A stretch of 22,403 nucleotides of DNA. Source: Actinomycetes bacterium. GTDB lineage: Bacteria > Actinomycetota > Actinomycetes > Actinomycetales > Microbacteriaceae. The translations under genes were made by a program, and so were the position numbers. Positions 5,433-14,445 of the stretch are shown in pieces. The notes beneath the pieces are model-generated. The model ran no database searches and was not told the DNA's origin. It was given only the letters and a program-made list of their open reading frames with translations. The DNA lies in the NCBI GenBank assembly GCA_030425055.1, contig JAUHVN010000011.1, positions 1 to 22,403 on the forward strand. Reading direction: 5' to 3'. Position 1 is the stretch's first letter. The number at the start of each line of letters is the position of its first letter.

Positions 5433-8360
5433 ATGCTCCTCCTGCTCGGTGCGTTCGCTCTCGTGCCGATCGCCGTGCCGTGGCTCACGCGCCGGCTGGG
5501 TCCCCGCGCGTTCCTCATCGCCGCACTGCTGCCGCTCGCGGCCTTCGTCCATGCCGCGGTCATGACGCCGCGCGTGCTGGCCGGATCGCCGCCCTTCGAG
5601 TCGTACGACTGGATCCCGCCGCTGGGCATCGAGCTGTCGATGCGCATGGACACCCTCTCGTGGGTCATGACGCTCATCGTGACGGGCGTCGGTGCGCTCG
5701 TGCTCATCTACTGCCGCTGGTACTTCGGCGGCAAGGGCGAGCCGATCGGCCAGTTCGCCGCCGTGCTGCTCGCCTTCGCCGGCGCGATGTACGGGCTGGT
5801 GCTCACCGACGACCTCGTCGTGCTGGTGATGCTGTGGGAGGTCACGAGCGTGCTCTCGTACCTGCTCATCGGCTACTACAACCGCCGCGCGGCCAGCCGG
5901 CGCGCCGCGCTGCAGGCGCTGCTGGTCACGACGCTCGGCGGACTGGTCATGCTGATCGGCGTCGTGCTCATGGTCGTCGAGGCGGGCACGTCGAGCATCT
6001 CGACGATCCTGACCGAGGTACCCACCGGCCCGGTCGTCGACGCGGCGCTCGTGCTGCTGCTGGTCGGTGCGCTCAGCAAGTCGGCGATCTTCCCGTTCCA
6101 CTTCTGGCTGCCCGGCGCCATGGCGGCGCCCACCCCGGTGAGCGCGTATCTTCACGCCGCGGCGATGGTCAAAGCGGGCATCTACCTCATCGCGCTGCTC
6201 GCGCCGTTCTACGCGGATTCGCCCGTCTGGCGGCCCATCGTCATCTCGCTCGGCGGCTTCACGATGCTGCTCGGCGGCCTGCAGTCGCTGCGCGAGACCG
6301 ACCTCAAGCGCATCCTCGCCTTCGGCACGGTGAGCCAGCTCGGCTTCCTCACCGTCGTGCTCGGCTTCGGCACGCGCGACGCCGCGCTCGCGGGTCTCGC
6401 GCTGCTGATCAGCCACGCGCTGTTCAAGTCGGCGCTGTTCCTCATCGTCGGCGTGATCGACCGTCAGCTGGGCACGCGCGACATCGACGAGCTCAGCGGA
6501 GTCGGCCGGCGGGCGCCCGTCATCGCGACCGCGTCGTTCATCGCGATCGGCTCGATGGTCGGCATCATCCCCACCATCGGGTTCGTCGCGAAGGAGGGCG
6601 CGCTCACCGCCCTGCTCGACGAAGCCCTCGGCGGTTCGGTGTGGGGGGCCGTCGCGCTCGGCGCGGTCATCCTCGGCTCGGTCCTCACCGCGGCGTACGG
6701 CATGCGCTTCCTGTGGGGCGCGTTCTGGACCAAGCGGGATGCCTCGGGCGCGCCGCGTCCCGCGACCGAGTGGCCGAGCCCCCCGATCGGCTTCGTCACC
6801 GCCCCCGCGCTGCTGGCCGCCTTCAGCCTGGTCGCCGGATTCACGGCATCCGCCCTCGACGTCGCGCTCACCCCGTACGCCGACCAGGCTCCGGAGGCGA
6901 CCCCGGGCGTGCCGGCGCCCGAGTACCCCGCCCATCTCGCGCTGTGGCACGGCTTCGAGCCGGCGCTGTGGATTTCGCTCGGCACGATCGCGGTCGGCGC
7001 CGTCGTCTTCGCCCTCACCGCACGGCGCGAGGGCGGGCGGATGCTGCCCTTCACCGCGTCGGACGTCTACAACCAGGCGCTGCGCGGCGTCGCGCGGCTG
7101 TCGGTGCTCACCACGAGCGTCACCCAGCGCGGCTCGCTGCCGGTGTACGTCGGCACGATCTTCGTCGTCTTCGTCGCCGCCGAGGCCACCGCACTGCTCG
7201 CCGGCTCGGAATGGCAGGCGGCGCTCGACGCCTACCAGACCCCGATGCAGCTCGTCGTGCTGCCGATCATGGTCGTCGCGGGACTCATCGCGGTGCGCGC
7301 GCGCAAGCGGTACACCGGCGTGGTGCTCGTCTCGGTCACGGGCCTCGGCATGGTGCTGCTGTTCGCCACGAGCGGGGCGCCCGACCTCGCGCTCACGCAG
7401 ATCCTCGTCGAGACGGTGACCCTCGTCGCGTTCGCCCTCGTGCTTCGGCGCATCCCGTCGCGCATGGGCGAGCACAACGCGTCGGTGTGGCCGGTCGCAC
7501 GCGCGGTCCTCGGTGCCGCGGTGGGCGTCACGATGGCGCTCGTCGCGATCGTGGCCACCGCCGCGCGCGTCGCGGCGCCGATCTCGGACGACTTCGCCGA
7601 CCTCGCCTACGAACTCGGACACGGCCGCAACGTCGTGAACGTGACGCTGGTCGACATCCGCGGCTGGGACACGATGGGTGAACTCTCAGTGCTGATCCTG
7701 GCCGCGACGGGTGTGGCATCCCTCGTCTTCATCACGCACCGCTCCGACACGCTGTCGCAGCTGACCTCGCCGCTGCCGCGCACCGGCGCTCGCAGCCGGC
7801 AGCCGCTCGTCGAGACGTCCGAGGGCATCAAGCCCTTCGGCGAGGCGCCCGAGAGCCGGCGCACCGCATGGCTGCTCGGCGGCGCGAAGGTGCGACCCGA
7901 GAACCGCTCGATCGTGCTCGAGGTGATCGTGCGCATCCTCTTCCACACGATCATCATCGTGTCGCTGTACCTGCTGTTCGCCGGCCACAACCTGCCCGGC
8001 GGCGGCTTCGCGGGTGGTCTCGTCGCCGGCATGGCGCTCGTGATGCGCTACATCGCGGGCGGGCGGTACGAGCTCGGCGTCGCCGCGCCGACCGACGCGG
8101 GCCGGCTGCTCGGCATCGGCATGTCGATCGCCGTCGGCTGCGCGATCGTTCCGCTGATCTTCGGCGCCGCGCCGCTGACGAGCACGTGGTTCGAGGCCGA
8201 GCTGCCGGTCATCGGCCACATCGAGTTCGTCACATCGACGCTGTTCGACATCGGCGTGTACCTCGTGGTCATCGGCCTCGTGCTCGACGTGCTGCGCAGC
8301 CTCGGCGCCGAGGTCGACCGCCAGACCCACGAGCAGCGCGTGCAGGGGGTGCAGGTCTGA
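5433..8360 (+). CDS. mrpA: Mrp Na+/H+ antiporter subunit A, fused to subunit B
   Basis: 975-residue integral membrane protein, the largest subunit of the Mrp cation/proton antiporter, which uses the proton motive force to expel Na+. The N-terminal two thirds is related to complex I antiporter-like subunits, with the conserved charged residues in place: E136 (LWEVTSVLSYLL), K216 (LSKSAIFPFHFW), H241 and K247 (LHAAAMVKAG). A DUF4040-type segment follows at about 620-690. Residues about 831-965 form a complete MrpB domain with the GHNLPGGGFAGGL motif, so no separate mrpB is needed. AGGAGG lies 7 nt before the ATG. It is the first cistron, and its TGA overlaps the mrpC ATG (TGATG). Confidence 0.95.
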   Translation: MLLLLGAFALVPIAVPWLTRRLGPRAFLIAALLPLAAFVHAAVMTPRVLAGSPPFESYDWIPPLGIELSMRMDTLSWVMTLIVTGVGALVLIYCRWYFGGKGEPIGQFAAVLLAFAGAMYGLVLTDDLVVLVMLWEVTSVLSYLLIGYYNRRAASRRAALQALLVTTLGGLVMLIGVVLMVVEAGTSSISTILTEVPTGPVVDAALVLLLVGALSKSAIFPFHFWLPGAMAAPTPVSAYLHAAAMVKAGIYLIALLAPFYADSPVWRPIVISLGGFTMLLGGLQSLRETDLKRILAFGTVSQLGFLTVVLGFGTRDAALAGLALLISHALFKSALFLIVGVIDRQLGTRDIDELSGVGRRAPVIATASFIAIGSMVGIIPTIGFVAKEGALTALLDEALGGSVWGAVALGAVILGSVLTAAYGMRFLWGAFWTKRDASGAPRPATEWPSPPIGFVTAPALLAAFSLVAGFTASALDVALTPYADQAPEATPGVPAPEYPAHLALWHGFEPALWISLGTIAVGAVVFALTARREGGRMLPFTASDVYNQALRGVARLSVLTTSVTQRGSLPVYVGTIFVVFVAAEATALLAGSEWQAALDAYQTPMQLVVLPIMVVAGLIAVRARKRYTGVVLVSVTGLGMVLLFATSGAPDLALTQILVETVTLVAFALVLRRIPSRMGEHNASVWPVARAVLGAAVGVTMALVAIVATAARVAAPISDDFADLAYELGHGRNVVNVTLVDIRGWDTMGELSVLILAATGVASLVFITHRSDTLSQLTSPLPRTGARSRQPLVETSEGIKPFGEAPESRRTAWLLGGAKVRPENRSIVLEVIVRILFHTIIIVSLYLLFAGHNLPGGGFAGGLVAGMALVMRYIAGGRYELGVAAPTDAGRLLGIGMSIAVGCAIVPLIFGAAPLTSTWFEAELPVIGHIEFVTSTLFDIGVYLVVIGLVLDVLRSLGAEVDRQTHEQRVQGVQV

Positions 8361-8875
8361 TGGACGTCTCTCTCGCCCTCATCGTGATCATGGCCGTGCT
8401 CTTCGCGTGCGGCGTCTACGCGATGCTCGAGCGCAGCCTCACGCGCGTGCTCATCGGCTTCCTGCTGCTGGGCAACGCGGCCAACCTGCTGCTGCTCATC
8501 GTCATGGGCTTCCCGGGCATCGCGCCGTTCTACGGCGCGGGCGAGCCCGACGAGATGTCGGACCCGCTGCCGCAGGCGCTCATGCTCACCGCGATCGTCA
8601 TCACCTTCGCGGTCTCGGCGTTCCTGCTCGCCCTCATCTACCGCTCGTGGCAGCTGGGGCAGGCCGACACGTTCGAGGACGACGCCGTCGACGTCGCGAT
8701 CCGTGAAGGCAGCGCCGACGCCGAAGAGGCGATGGACGAAGAGACCGAGATCGAGGACGAGGACGACGACGCCACGACCGACTTCGTCGGCGTCATCACC
8801 TCGCCCATCACGATCCCTGAGCAGCGCCGCATCGTCGACGACGAGCCGGACGACGACGAGGAGGGCAGCCGATGA
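8360..8875 (+). CDS. mrpC: Mrp antiporter subunit C with a long acidic tail
   Basis: 171-residue MrpC (NuoK-like). Residues 1-103 carry three membrane helices and the family features LIGFLLLGNAANLLLL and DPLPQALMLTAIVI. The usual protein ends soon after; here residues 104-171 form a hydrophilic tail with 28 Asp/Glu and only 4 Arg, interrupted by a short apolar stretch VGVITSPITIP. The tail should lie on the cytoplasmic side in the NuoK-like topology, though I infer this. The ATG shares one base with the mrpA stop, and its own TGA overlaps the mrpD ATG (ATGA), so expression is tightly coupled. The tail is in frame with mrpD immediately behind it, so it is not an assembly frameshift. Confidence 0.93.
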   Translation: MDVSLALIVIMAVLFACGVYAMLERSLTRVLIGFLLLGNAANLLLLIVMGFPGIAPFYGAGEPDEMSDPLPQALMLTAIVITFAVSAFLLALIYRSWQLGQADTFEDDAVDVAIREGSADAEEAMDEETEIEDEDDDATTDFVGVITSPITIPEQRRIVDDEPDDDEEGSR

Positions 8876-10473
8876 CCGCCATCGCCCCCGCCCTCGTGCC
8901 GCTGCTGGTGACGCTGCCGCTGCTCGGCGCCGCGATCACCCTCATCGCCGGTCGCCACCGCCGCGTGCAGATCGCCGTGTCGGTGGTCACGCTCACCGTG
9001 GTGTGCGCGATCGCCGCGACGCTGCTCGCCGTCGTCGACCTGGGCGACCAGGCGATCGCGGTGTCGGTCGGAGGGTGGCCGATCCCGTTCGGCATCGTGC
9101 TGTACGTCGACCGCCTCGCGGCGCTGCTGGTCATGGTCTCGAGCATCGTGCTGCTCGCGGTCCTGGTGTTCTCGGTCGGCCAGGGCGCCGCCGACAACGA
9201 CGACGACACCCCGGTCTCGATCTTCCACCCGTCGTACCTGATCCTGGCGGCCGGCATCTTCAACGCCTTCATCGCGGGCGACCTGTTCAACCTCTACGTC
9301 GGGTTCGAGATCCTGCTGGTCGCCTCGTACGTGCTGATCACGCTCGGCTCGACCGAGTCGCGCATCCGCACCGGCGTCGTCTACATCGTGGTGTCGCTCG
9401 TCTCGTCGATCCTCTTCCTGTCGGCGATCGCTGTGATCTACGGCGCCCTCGGCACGGTCAACATCGTGCAGATCTCGCAGCGCATGGGCGACCTCGACCA
9501 GAACACCCAGCTGGTCATGCACCTGCTGCTGCTGCTCGCGTTCGCGATCAAGGCGGCGGTGTTCCCGCTGTCGTTCTGGCTGCCCGACTCGTACCCGACC
9601 GCGCCCGCGCCGGTCACCGCGGTGTTCGCGGGCCTGCTGACCAAGGTCGGCGTCTACGCCATCATCCGCACCGAGACCGAGCTGTTCCTTTTCAACGACG
9701 TCAACGTGCTGCTCATGGTCGCGGCGATGGCGACGATGATCGTGGGCGTGCTCGGCGCCGTCGCGCAGGCCGAGCTCAAACGCATCCTGTCGTTCACGCT
9801 CGTGAGCCATATCGGCTACATGATCTTCGGGCTCGCGATCGCGACGCCCGCGGCGATCGGCGCGACGATCTATTACATGGTCCACCACATCGTGGTGCAG
9901 ACCACGCTGTTCCTCGCGGTGGGACTGGTCGAGCGAAGAGCGGGGTCGACGTCGATCCTGCGGGTCAAGGGCCTCATGAAGGCCGCGCCGCTCATCGCGG
10001 TGCTCTACTTCATCCCGGCGGTGAACCTCGGCGGTCTGCCCCCGTTCTCGGGCTTCATCGGCAAGTTCGCGCTGTTCGACGCGGCCGCCGAAGAGGGCGA
10101 TCCGCTCATGATCGTGCTGATCGTCGCCGGTGTCGTGACGTCGCTGCTCACCCTCTACGCCCTCATGCGCGCGTGGAACCTGTCGTTCTGGCGCGAGGAG
10201 GACGACTCGGCCGAGACCGAGGCCCGCATCTCGTACCTCGGCGATGCTCCCGCCGCCGCGGTCGAGACCGAGCGCCGGGTCATCCCGCGCATCATGACCT
10301 CGGCGACCGTCGGCATGGTGGGGCTCACGGTGGCGCTCACCTTGTTCGCCGGACCCCTCTACGACATCTGCGCGCGCATCGGCGGAGCGCTGCTCGAACC
10401 GGTCACGATCGGTCAGCTCGAACAGGAGCACGAGCAGAGCACCGGCGGCGACGACAAGGGGGAGGCGCCGTGA
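8872..10473 (+). CDS. mrpD: Mrp antiporter subunit D
   Basis: 533-residue polytopic protein of the complex I NuoL/M/N antiporter family. Conserved proton-path residues are present: E146 (FEILLVASY), K227 (FAIKAAVFPLSFWLP) and K258 (LLTKVGVYAI). About 14 membrane helices are expected. The C-terminal part is a hydrophilic tail rich in Glu/Gln. MrpD pairs with MrpA in the antiporter core. The ATG overlaps the mrpC stop by four bases and the TGA shares one base with the mrpE ATG. Confidence 0.95.
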   Translation: MTAIAPALVPLLVTLPLLGAAITLIAGRHRRVQIAVSVVTLTVVCAIAATLLAVVDLGDQAIAVSVGGWPIPFGIVLYVDRLAALLVMVSSIVLLAVLVFSVGQGAADNDDDTPVSIFHPSYLILAAGIFNAFIAGDLFNLYVGFEILLVASYVLITLGSTESRIRTGVVYIVVSLVSSILFLSAIAVIYGALGTVNIVQISQRMGDLDQNTQLVMHLLLLLAFAIKAAVFPLSFWLPDSYPTAPAPVTAVFAGLLTKVGVYAIIRTETELFLFNDVNVLLMVAAMATMIVGVLGAVAQAELKRILSFTLVSHIGYMIFGLAIATPAAIGATIYYMVHHIVVQTTLFLAVGLVERRAGSTSILRVKGLMKAAPLIAVLYFIPAVNLGGLPPFSGFIGKFALFDAAAEEGDPLMIVLIVAGVVTSLLTLYALMRAWNLSFWREEDDSAETEARISYLGDAPAAAVETERRVIPRIMTSATVGMVGLTVALTLFAGPLYDICARIGGALLEPVTIGQLEQEHEQSTGGDDKGEAP

Positions 10474-11060
10474 TGACGACGGATGCCGCGACCCGCCCGT
10501 CCCGCCGGAACCGGCTGACCCGCCTGTGGCGGCAGCTGCCCTTCTTCCTGTGGCTCATCGCGGTGTGGATGCTGCTGTGGGGCCAGTTCACGTGGCTGGC
10601 GTTCCTCACGGGGCTCGCCGCGGCGGTGCTCGTGACGACGGTTTTCCGGCTGCCGCCGGTCGAGCTGTCGGGTCGCCTCAACGTCTGGTACGGCCTGGTG
10701 TTCGTCGTCGAGTTCCTGGTCGCGCTCATCCAGGGCTCGCTCATGGTCGCGTGGCAGGCGATCGACCCGCGCACCCTGCCGAAGTCGGCGATCATCGCCG
10801 TGCCGCTGCATATGGACGACGACCTGATCATGACGCACGTCGCCGTCACCGCGTCGCTGATCCCCGGCTCGCTGCTGATCGACGCCGATCGCGACCGCCG
10901 CATCCTGTACCTGCACGTCCTGGGCGTGCGCTCGCAGAAGGACGTCGAGGCCCACCGTCGCGACACGTGGAAGTGGGAGCGCCGCATCGTGATGGCGGTG
11001 GGCTCGCGCGCCGACGTCGAGAAGGTGCGCGCCGCCCGCCACGAGGGGAGCATGCCGTGA
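10473..11060 (+). CDS. mrpE: Mrp antiporter subunit E
   Basis: 195-residue MrpE. Basic N-terminus (RPSRRNRLTRLW), two closely spaced membrane helices at about residues 20-55, another near 70-90, and a cytoplasmic domain with the family pattern IIAVPLHMDDDLIMTHVAVTASLIPGS. GGGGGAGG lies about 7 nt before the ATG; a GTG one codon earlier is an alternative start. The stop overlaps the mrpF GTG (GTGA). Confidence 0.92.
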   Translation: MTTDAATRPSRRNRLTRLWRQLPFFLWLIAVWMLLWGQFTWLAFLTGLAAAVLVTTVFRLPPVELSGRLNVWYGLVFVVEFLVALIQGSLMVAWQAIDPRTLPKSAIIAVPLHMDDDLIMTHVAVTASLIPGSLLIDADRDRRILYLHVLGVRSQKDVEAHRRDTWKWERRIVMAVGSRADVEKVRAARHEGSMP

Positions 11061-11326
11061 CCCCTCTCCTCTTGGTGATCTACGCCGTCTTCACCGTCGC
11101 GGCGCTCGTGACGATGTGGCGCATCGTGGTCGGCCCGTCGATCCTCGACCGTGCCGTGGCCTCCGACGTGCTGCTGACCCTCGTGATGTGCGTGCTCGGC
11201 GCCGAGATGGCCGTCAACGGGCACACCCGCACGCTGCCGGTGCTGCTCATCATCGCCGCGGTCGGCGTGTTCGGCTCGATCTCGATCGCGCGGTTCGTCG
11301 CGAGAAGGGACAACGTCGACCGATGA
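11057..11326 (+). CDS. mrpF: Mrp antiporter subunit F
   Basis: 89-residue protein of three membrane helices with the MrpF hallmarks RIVVGPSILDRAVASDVL (about residues 21-38) and a C-terminal helix ending in RFVARRD. Starts with GTG inside the mrpE stop, with GGGGAG about 7 nt upstream; ends in ATGA overlap with mrpG. Length is typical of the family. Confidence 0.93.
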   Translation: MTPLLLVIYAVFTVAALVTMWRIVVGPSILDRAVASDVLLTLVMCVLGAEMAVNGHTRTLPVLLIIAAVGVFGSISIARFVARRDNVDR

Positions 11327-11697
11327 CCCTCACGCCCGAACTCGCCGCCGCGCTCGACACCGCGGCGCTCATCCTGATCCTCATCGGCGCGCTGCTGTGC
11401 CTCACCGCGGCGATCGGCCTCGTGCGCTTCCGCGACGTGACCGCCCGGCTGCACGCCGCGACCAAGCCGCAGGTGCTCGGCCTGCTGCTGATCTGCGTCG
11501 CGGTCGCGCTGTCGCTGCGGTCGTGGCCCGTCGTCGCGTTCCTGGTGCCCGTCGTGCTGATGCAGCTCGCGACCGCGCCGCTGTCGGCGCACATGATCGG
11601 CCGCCAGGCCTACCGCAACGGCACGATCGACGACTCGTCGCTCATCGCCGACGACCTGGCCGAGTCCAAGCGCACGCCGCCCGCGGCCGGCGGCTGA
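11323..11697 (+). CDS. mrpG: Mrp antiporter subunit G
   Basis: 124-residue MrpG, three membrane helices with the family motif GLVRFRDVTARLHAATKPQVLGLLL and the C-terminal QLATAPLSAHMIGRQAYR. A short hydrophilic tail follows. Last cistron of the operon; its stop region (CGGCGGCTGAGGCATCC) is almost exactly repeated 24 bp downstream, within the gap before the convergent acylase gene. Confidence 0.93.
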   Translation: MTLTPELAAALDTAALILILIGALLCLTAAIGLVRFRDVTARLHAATKPQVLGLLLICVAVALSLRSWPVVAFLVPVVLMQLATAPLSAHMIGRQAYRNGTIDDSSLIADDLAESKRTPPAAGG

Positions 11698-11722
11698 GGC
11701 ATCCCGCCCGTCGGCGGTTGAG

Positions 11723-11800
11723 GCATCCGCCGTCGGAGTTTCGGCCTCCGGTCGGACGATCCAGGCTGATTCCTCCGACCGAAGGCGGATGCTCCGACCG
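11723..11800. repeat. Inverted repeat C at the convergent mrpG/acylase end
   Basis: GCATCCGCC (11723-11731) plus GTCGGAG (11732-11738) pair with GGCGGATGC (11784-11792) and CTCCGAC (11773-11779), leaving a 4-nt bulge: 16 bp in all. CGGTCGGA (11749-11756) also pairs perfectly with either TCCGACCG at 11774-11781 or at 11793-11800, so several folds compete. It lies between two convergent genes and is a natural candidate for a bidirectional terminator. CGCGGG follows at 11799-11804. Confidence 0.7.
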
Positions 11801-11817
11801 CGGGTAAGAAGGGCCGG

Positions 11818-14445
11818 TCAGCCGGCAGGGGTGAGGGTGAGCGTGAACTCGGCGGCCTCGTCGACCGCTCGCCGCGAGAACGGCCACGGCGAGAGCTCGG
11901 CGCGCTGCCAGTCCTCGACCTGGTCGTCGTAGTTCGGGTGGTAGGTGTGGCCGCTCACGCCGGTCAGCTGGTTCCACTGCGAGGCATCCAGGTCGGACAG
12001 GTCGACGATCATGCGCATCGACGGCACGGTGACCGTCTCGAAGCCGGATCCGAGCACCCACCCGGTGGCGTTCGCGACCGACGAGCCGCCGCCGACCGGG
12101 TACGGGCCGCGGTTGAACAGCCACTCGATCGGGGCGATGCCCGACGAGCCGAACGTGTCGCTGCGCAGCGGCAGCGCGTGCAGGCCGCCCCAGTTCCAGC
12201 GGTCCTGGTTGTCGCCCTGCTCGGCGACGAGCCGGTCGTACGCCGAGGTCGCGACGTACGAGAGCATCTGGTCGCGGCCGTCGACGCCGATGCCGGTGTT
12301 CGTCCACCACGGCGACTCGGGGTCCTCGAGGATGCGATCCACGACGAGGAACATCCGCGCCTGGTCGTCGATCGGCGCAGGGTCGTCGCGGCCGTTGACG
12401 AACAGGCTCACGGCGAGCTGGTCCCACAGCACGTTGGCGTACGCAGCCGCCTGCGAGTCGGCGTCGTTCTGCGCGTCCCACGTCTGCAGCAGGGCGAGCG
12501 CGGCATCCGCGCCGTCGGACCCGGCGTCGACGTCGGCGAAGGCCGCGGCCAGCCGCTTGCCCAGATAGAACTGGTTGTCGGCCTGGATGTCGCGCATGTC
12601 GGTCGCGGTCAGCGGGCCGAGCGCCGCCTTGCGCTCGATGAGGTCGACGATGCGGGCCGCACGCCAGCCGTAGTCCCAGTCGTTCGTGAGGAAGTACTCG
12701 TAGTCGTCGTCGACGATGGCGTTGTTCGCCGTGACGATGTAACCCGAGTCGGGGTTGTACACGACGGGGAGCTCGTCGAACGGGATGAAGCCGCGCCAGT
12801 CGTAGGCCGAGCTCCAGCCCGGCTGCGGCATCGACCCGTCGCCGGCGCCCCGGATGGGCAGGCGACCCGGCGTCTGATAGCCGATGTTGCCGTCAATGTC
12901 GGCGTAGATGAGGTTCTGCGCCGGGACGTCGAACTGCGACGCGGCCGTGCGGAAGTCCTCGAAGTCCTCGGCGAGGTTCATGGTGAAGATCGACTGCGCC
13001 GTCGTGCCGGGTTCGAGCGCGGTCCAGCGCAGGCTCACCGCGTACTCGCCGTCGGGAGCGCCGGACGGCGAGGTCACGGCATCCGTCTCACCCGTGTACG
13101 GATCGCTCGCGATGCGCCCGTAGTCGGAGGTGAGCCCCGACACGATCGGGCCGTGGCCAGTCGAGCGGATCTCGAGCTCGACGTCGTCTCCGCCCGCGAC
13201 GCGGATCGTCTCGGTGCGGGTCTCGAGGGGCACGAGCTCGCCGTCGCGCCAGTACTGGTCGCCCTCGAGCTTCTCGAGGTAGAGGTCGGTGACGTCGGTG
13301 GTGAGGTTCGTGAAGCCCCACGCGACGCGGTCGTTGTGGCCGATGATGACGCCGGGCACGCCCGAGAAGCCGAATCCGGCCACGTCGAACGGGCACGCGG
13401 CGCCGATCACGCGGCACCGCAGCCCGACCTGGTGCCAGACGCTGGGCAGGGATGCTCCGAGGTGCGGGTCGTTCGCGAGCAGCGGCATGCCCGTCTCGGT
13501 CAGCGCGCCCGAGACGACCCACGAGTTGGAGCCGATGCCTTCGCCCGGACGGCCGAGCAGTGTGCCGACGGCCTCGATGAGGTCGCCGACCTCGGTCCAC
13601 TTGATGCGGGCGGACGCCGTCACGGCGTCGGAGGCATCGTCCGTTCCGGTGTAGGCCGCGGGCGTCGCATCGACCTCGAGTGCGGGCACGTCCGAGATGA
13701 CGGGCACGATCACCGGGTTCCGGTCGAAGGGGTAGTCGGGGTAGAGCTCGGCGATCTGCTCGGGTGAGAGCGACTGCGCGGCGAGCGCCCGGTCGGTCTC
13801 GTCGCCGAGGTTCGAGCGCAGGTCCCATGCCATCGCCTTCAGCCACGCCAGCGAGTCGACGACCGTCCACGGCTCGATCTCGTAGTCGGGGTTCTGCAGG
13901 CCCAGTACCGCGTACTCGAACGAGGCATCCGCCCCGTCGTGGTCGGCGAGGTATGCGTTGACACCCGCCGCATAGGCCTCGTAGTAGGCGAGCGATGCGG
14001 CGTCGAGCTGCTCGGCCTCGACCGCCGCGATCTCGTGCCAGCCGAGCGTGCGGAGGAACTTGTCGGTGGCAAGCTGCGAGCTGCCGAACAGTTCCGAGAG
14101 CCGGCCCGCGGTCACGTGCCGGCGGAAGTCCATCTCCCAGAAGCGGTCCTGCGCGTGGACGTACCCCTGCGCGAAGAACAGGTCGTCGGATGTCGACGCC
14201 GTGATCGTCGGCACCCCGCGCGCGTCGCGCTGCACCGTCACCTCCGAGCCGAGACCGCTGAGCTCGATCACGCCGTCGCGCTGCGGGAAGCTGCGCTGGA
14301 TGTTCCAGACGATCGTGCCGGCGGCGATCAGCGCGATGACGATGACGCCGGCGACGATGCCGAAGACCGTCGCCCCGATGATCCTTCCGACGGACCGGCG
14401 GGGAGCGTCGGTGACGGGAACGGAATCGGTGGTCGGCGTCGACAT
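11818..14445 (-). CDS. Penicillin acylase family protein (Ntn hydrolase), membrane-anchored
   Basis: 875-residue amidase precursor of the penicillin G/aculeacin/AHL acylase family. A single membrane segment at about residues 20-45 should hold it on the outer face. The autocatalytic cleavage point is Gly305-Ser306 in GIGSNSWVVSG; Ser306 becomes the N-terminal nucleophile of the beta chain. GYIVTANN (N574/N575) matches the family's oxyanion-hole Asn region. All expected parts are present and the length is normal. The substrate is unknown: beta-lactams, N-acyl-homoserine lactones and N-acyl peptides are all possible. I start it at the ATG at 14445, just before the signal-anchor; there is no good ribosome binding site. 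Longer starts upstream cross a hairpin and are unlikely. Confidence 0.9.
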   Translation of the reverse strand: MSTPTTDSVPVTDAPRRSVGRIIGATVFGIVAGVIVIALIAAGTIVWNIQRSFPQRDGVIELSGLGSEVTVQRDARGVPTITASTSDDLFFAQGYVHAQDRFWEMDFRRHVTAGRLSELFGSSQLATDKFLRTLGWHEIAAVEAEQLDAASLAYYEAYAAGVNAYLADHDGADASFEYAVLGLQNPDYEIEPWTVVDSLAWLKAMAWDLRSNLGDETDRALAAQSLSPEQIAELYPDYPFDRNPVIVPVISDVPALEVDATPAAYTGTDDASDAVTASARIKWTEVGDLIEAVGTLLGRPGEGIGSNSWVVSGALTETGMPLLANDPHLGASLPSVWHQVGLRCRVIGAACPFDVAGFGFSGVPGVIIGHNDRVAWGFTNLTTDVTDLYLEKLEGDQYWRDGELVPLETRTETIRVAGGDDVELEIRSTGHGPIVSGLTSDYGRIASDPYTGETDAVTSPSGAPDGEYAVSLRWTALEPGTTAQSIFTMNLAEDFEDFRTAASQFDVPAQNLIYADIDGNIGYQTPGRLPIRGAGDGSMPQPGWSSAYDWRGFIPFDELPVVYNPDSGYIVTANNAIVDDDYEYFLTNDWDYGWRAARIVDLIERKAALGPLTATDMRDIQADNQFYLGKRLAAAFADVDAGSDGADAALALLQTWDAQNDADSQAAAYANVLWDQLAVSLFVNGRDDPAPIDDQARMFLVVDRILEDPESPWWTNTGIGVDGRDQMLSYVATSAYDRLVAEQGDNQDRWNWGGLHALPLRSDTFGSSGIAPIEWLFNRGPYPVGGGSSVANATGWVLGSGFETVTVPSMRMIVDLSDLDASQWNQLTGVSGHTYHPNYDDQVEDWQRAELSPWPFSRRAVDEAAEFTLTLTPAG

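Noticed and set aside
4848..7622. 924-codon open frame antisense to the LacI-type gene and mrpA
   Set aside because: Its product is low-complexity Arg/Asp/Glu/His-rich, as expected for the reverse frame of a GC-rich gene, and the plus-strand genes match well-known families throughout.
8638..10431. 597-codon open frame antisense to mrpC and mrpD
   Set aside because: Charged, repetitive composition without any domain; a mirror of the mrp coding bias.
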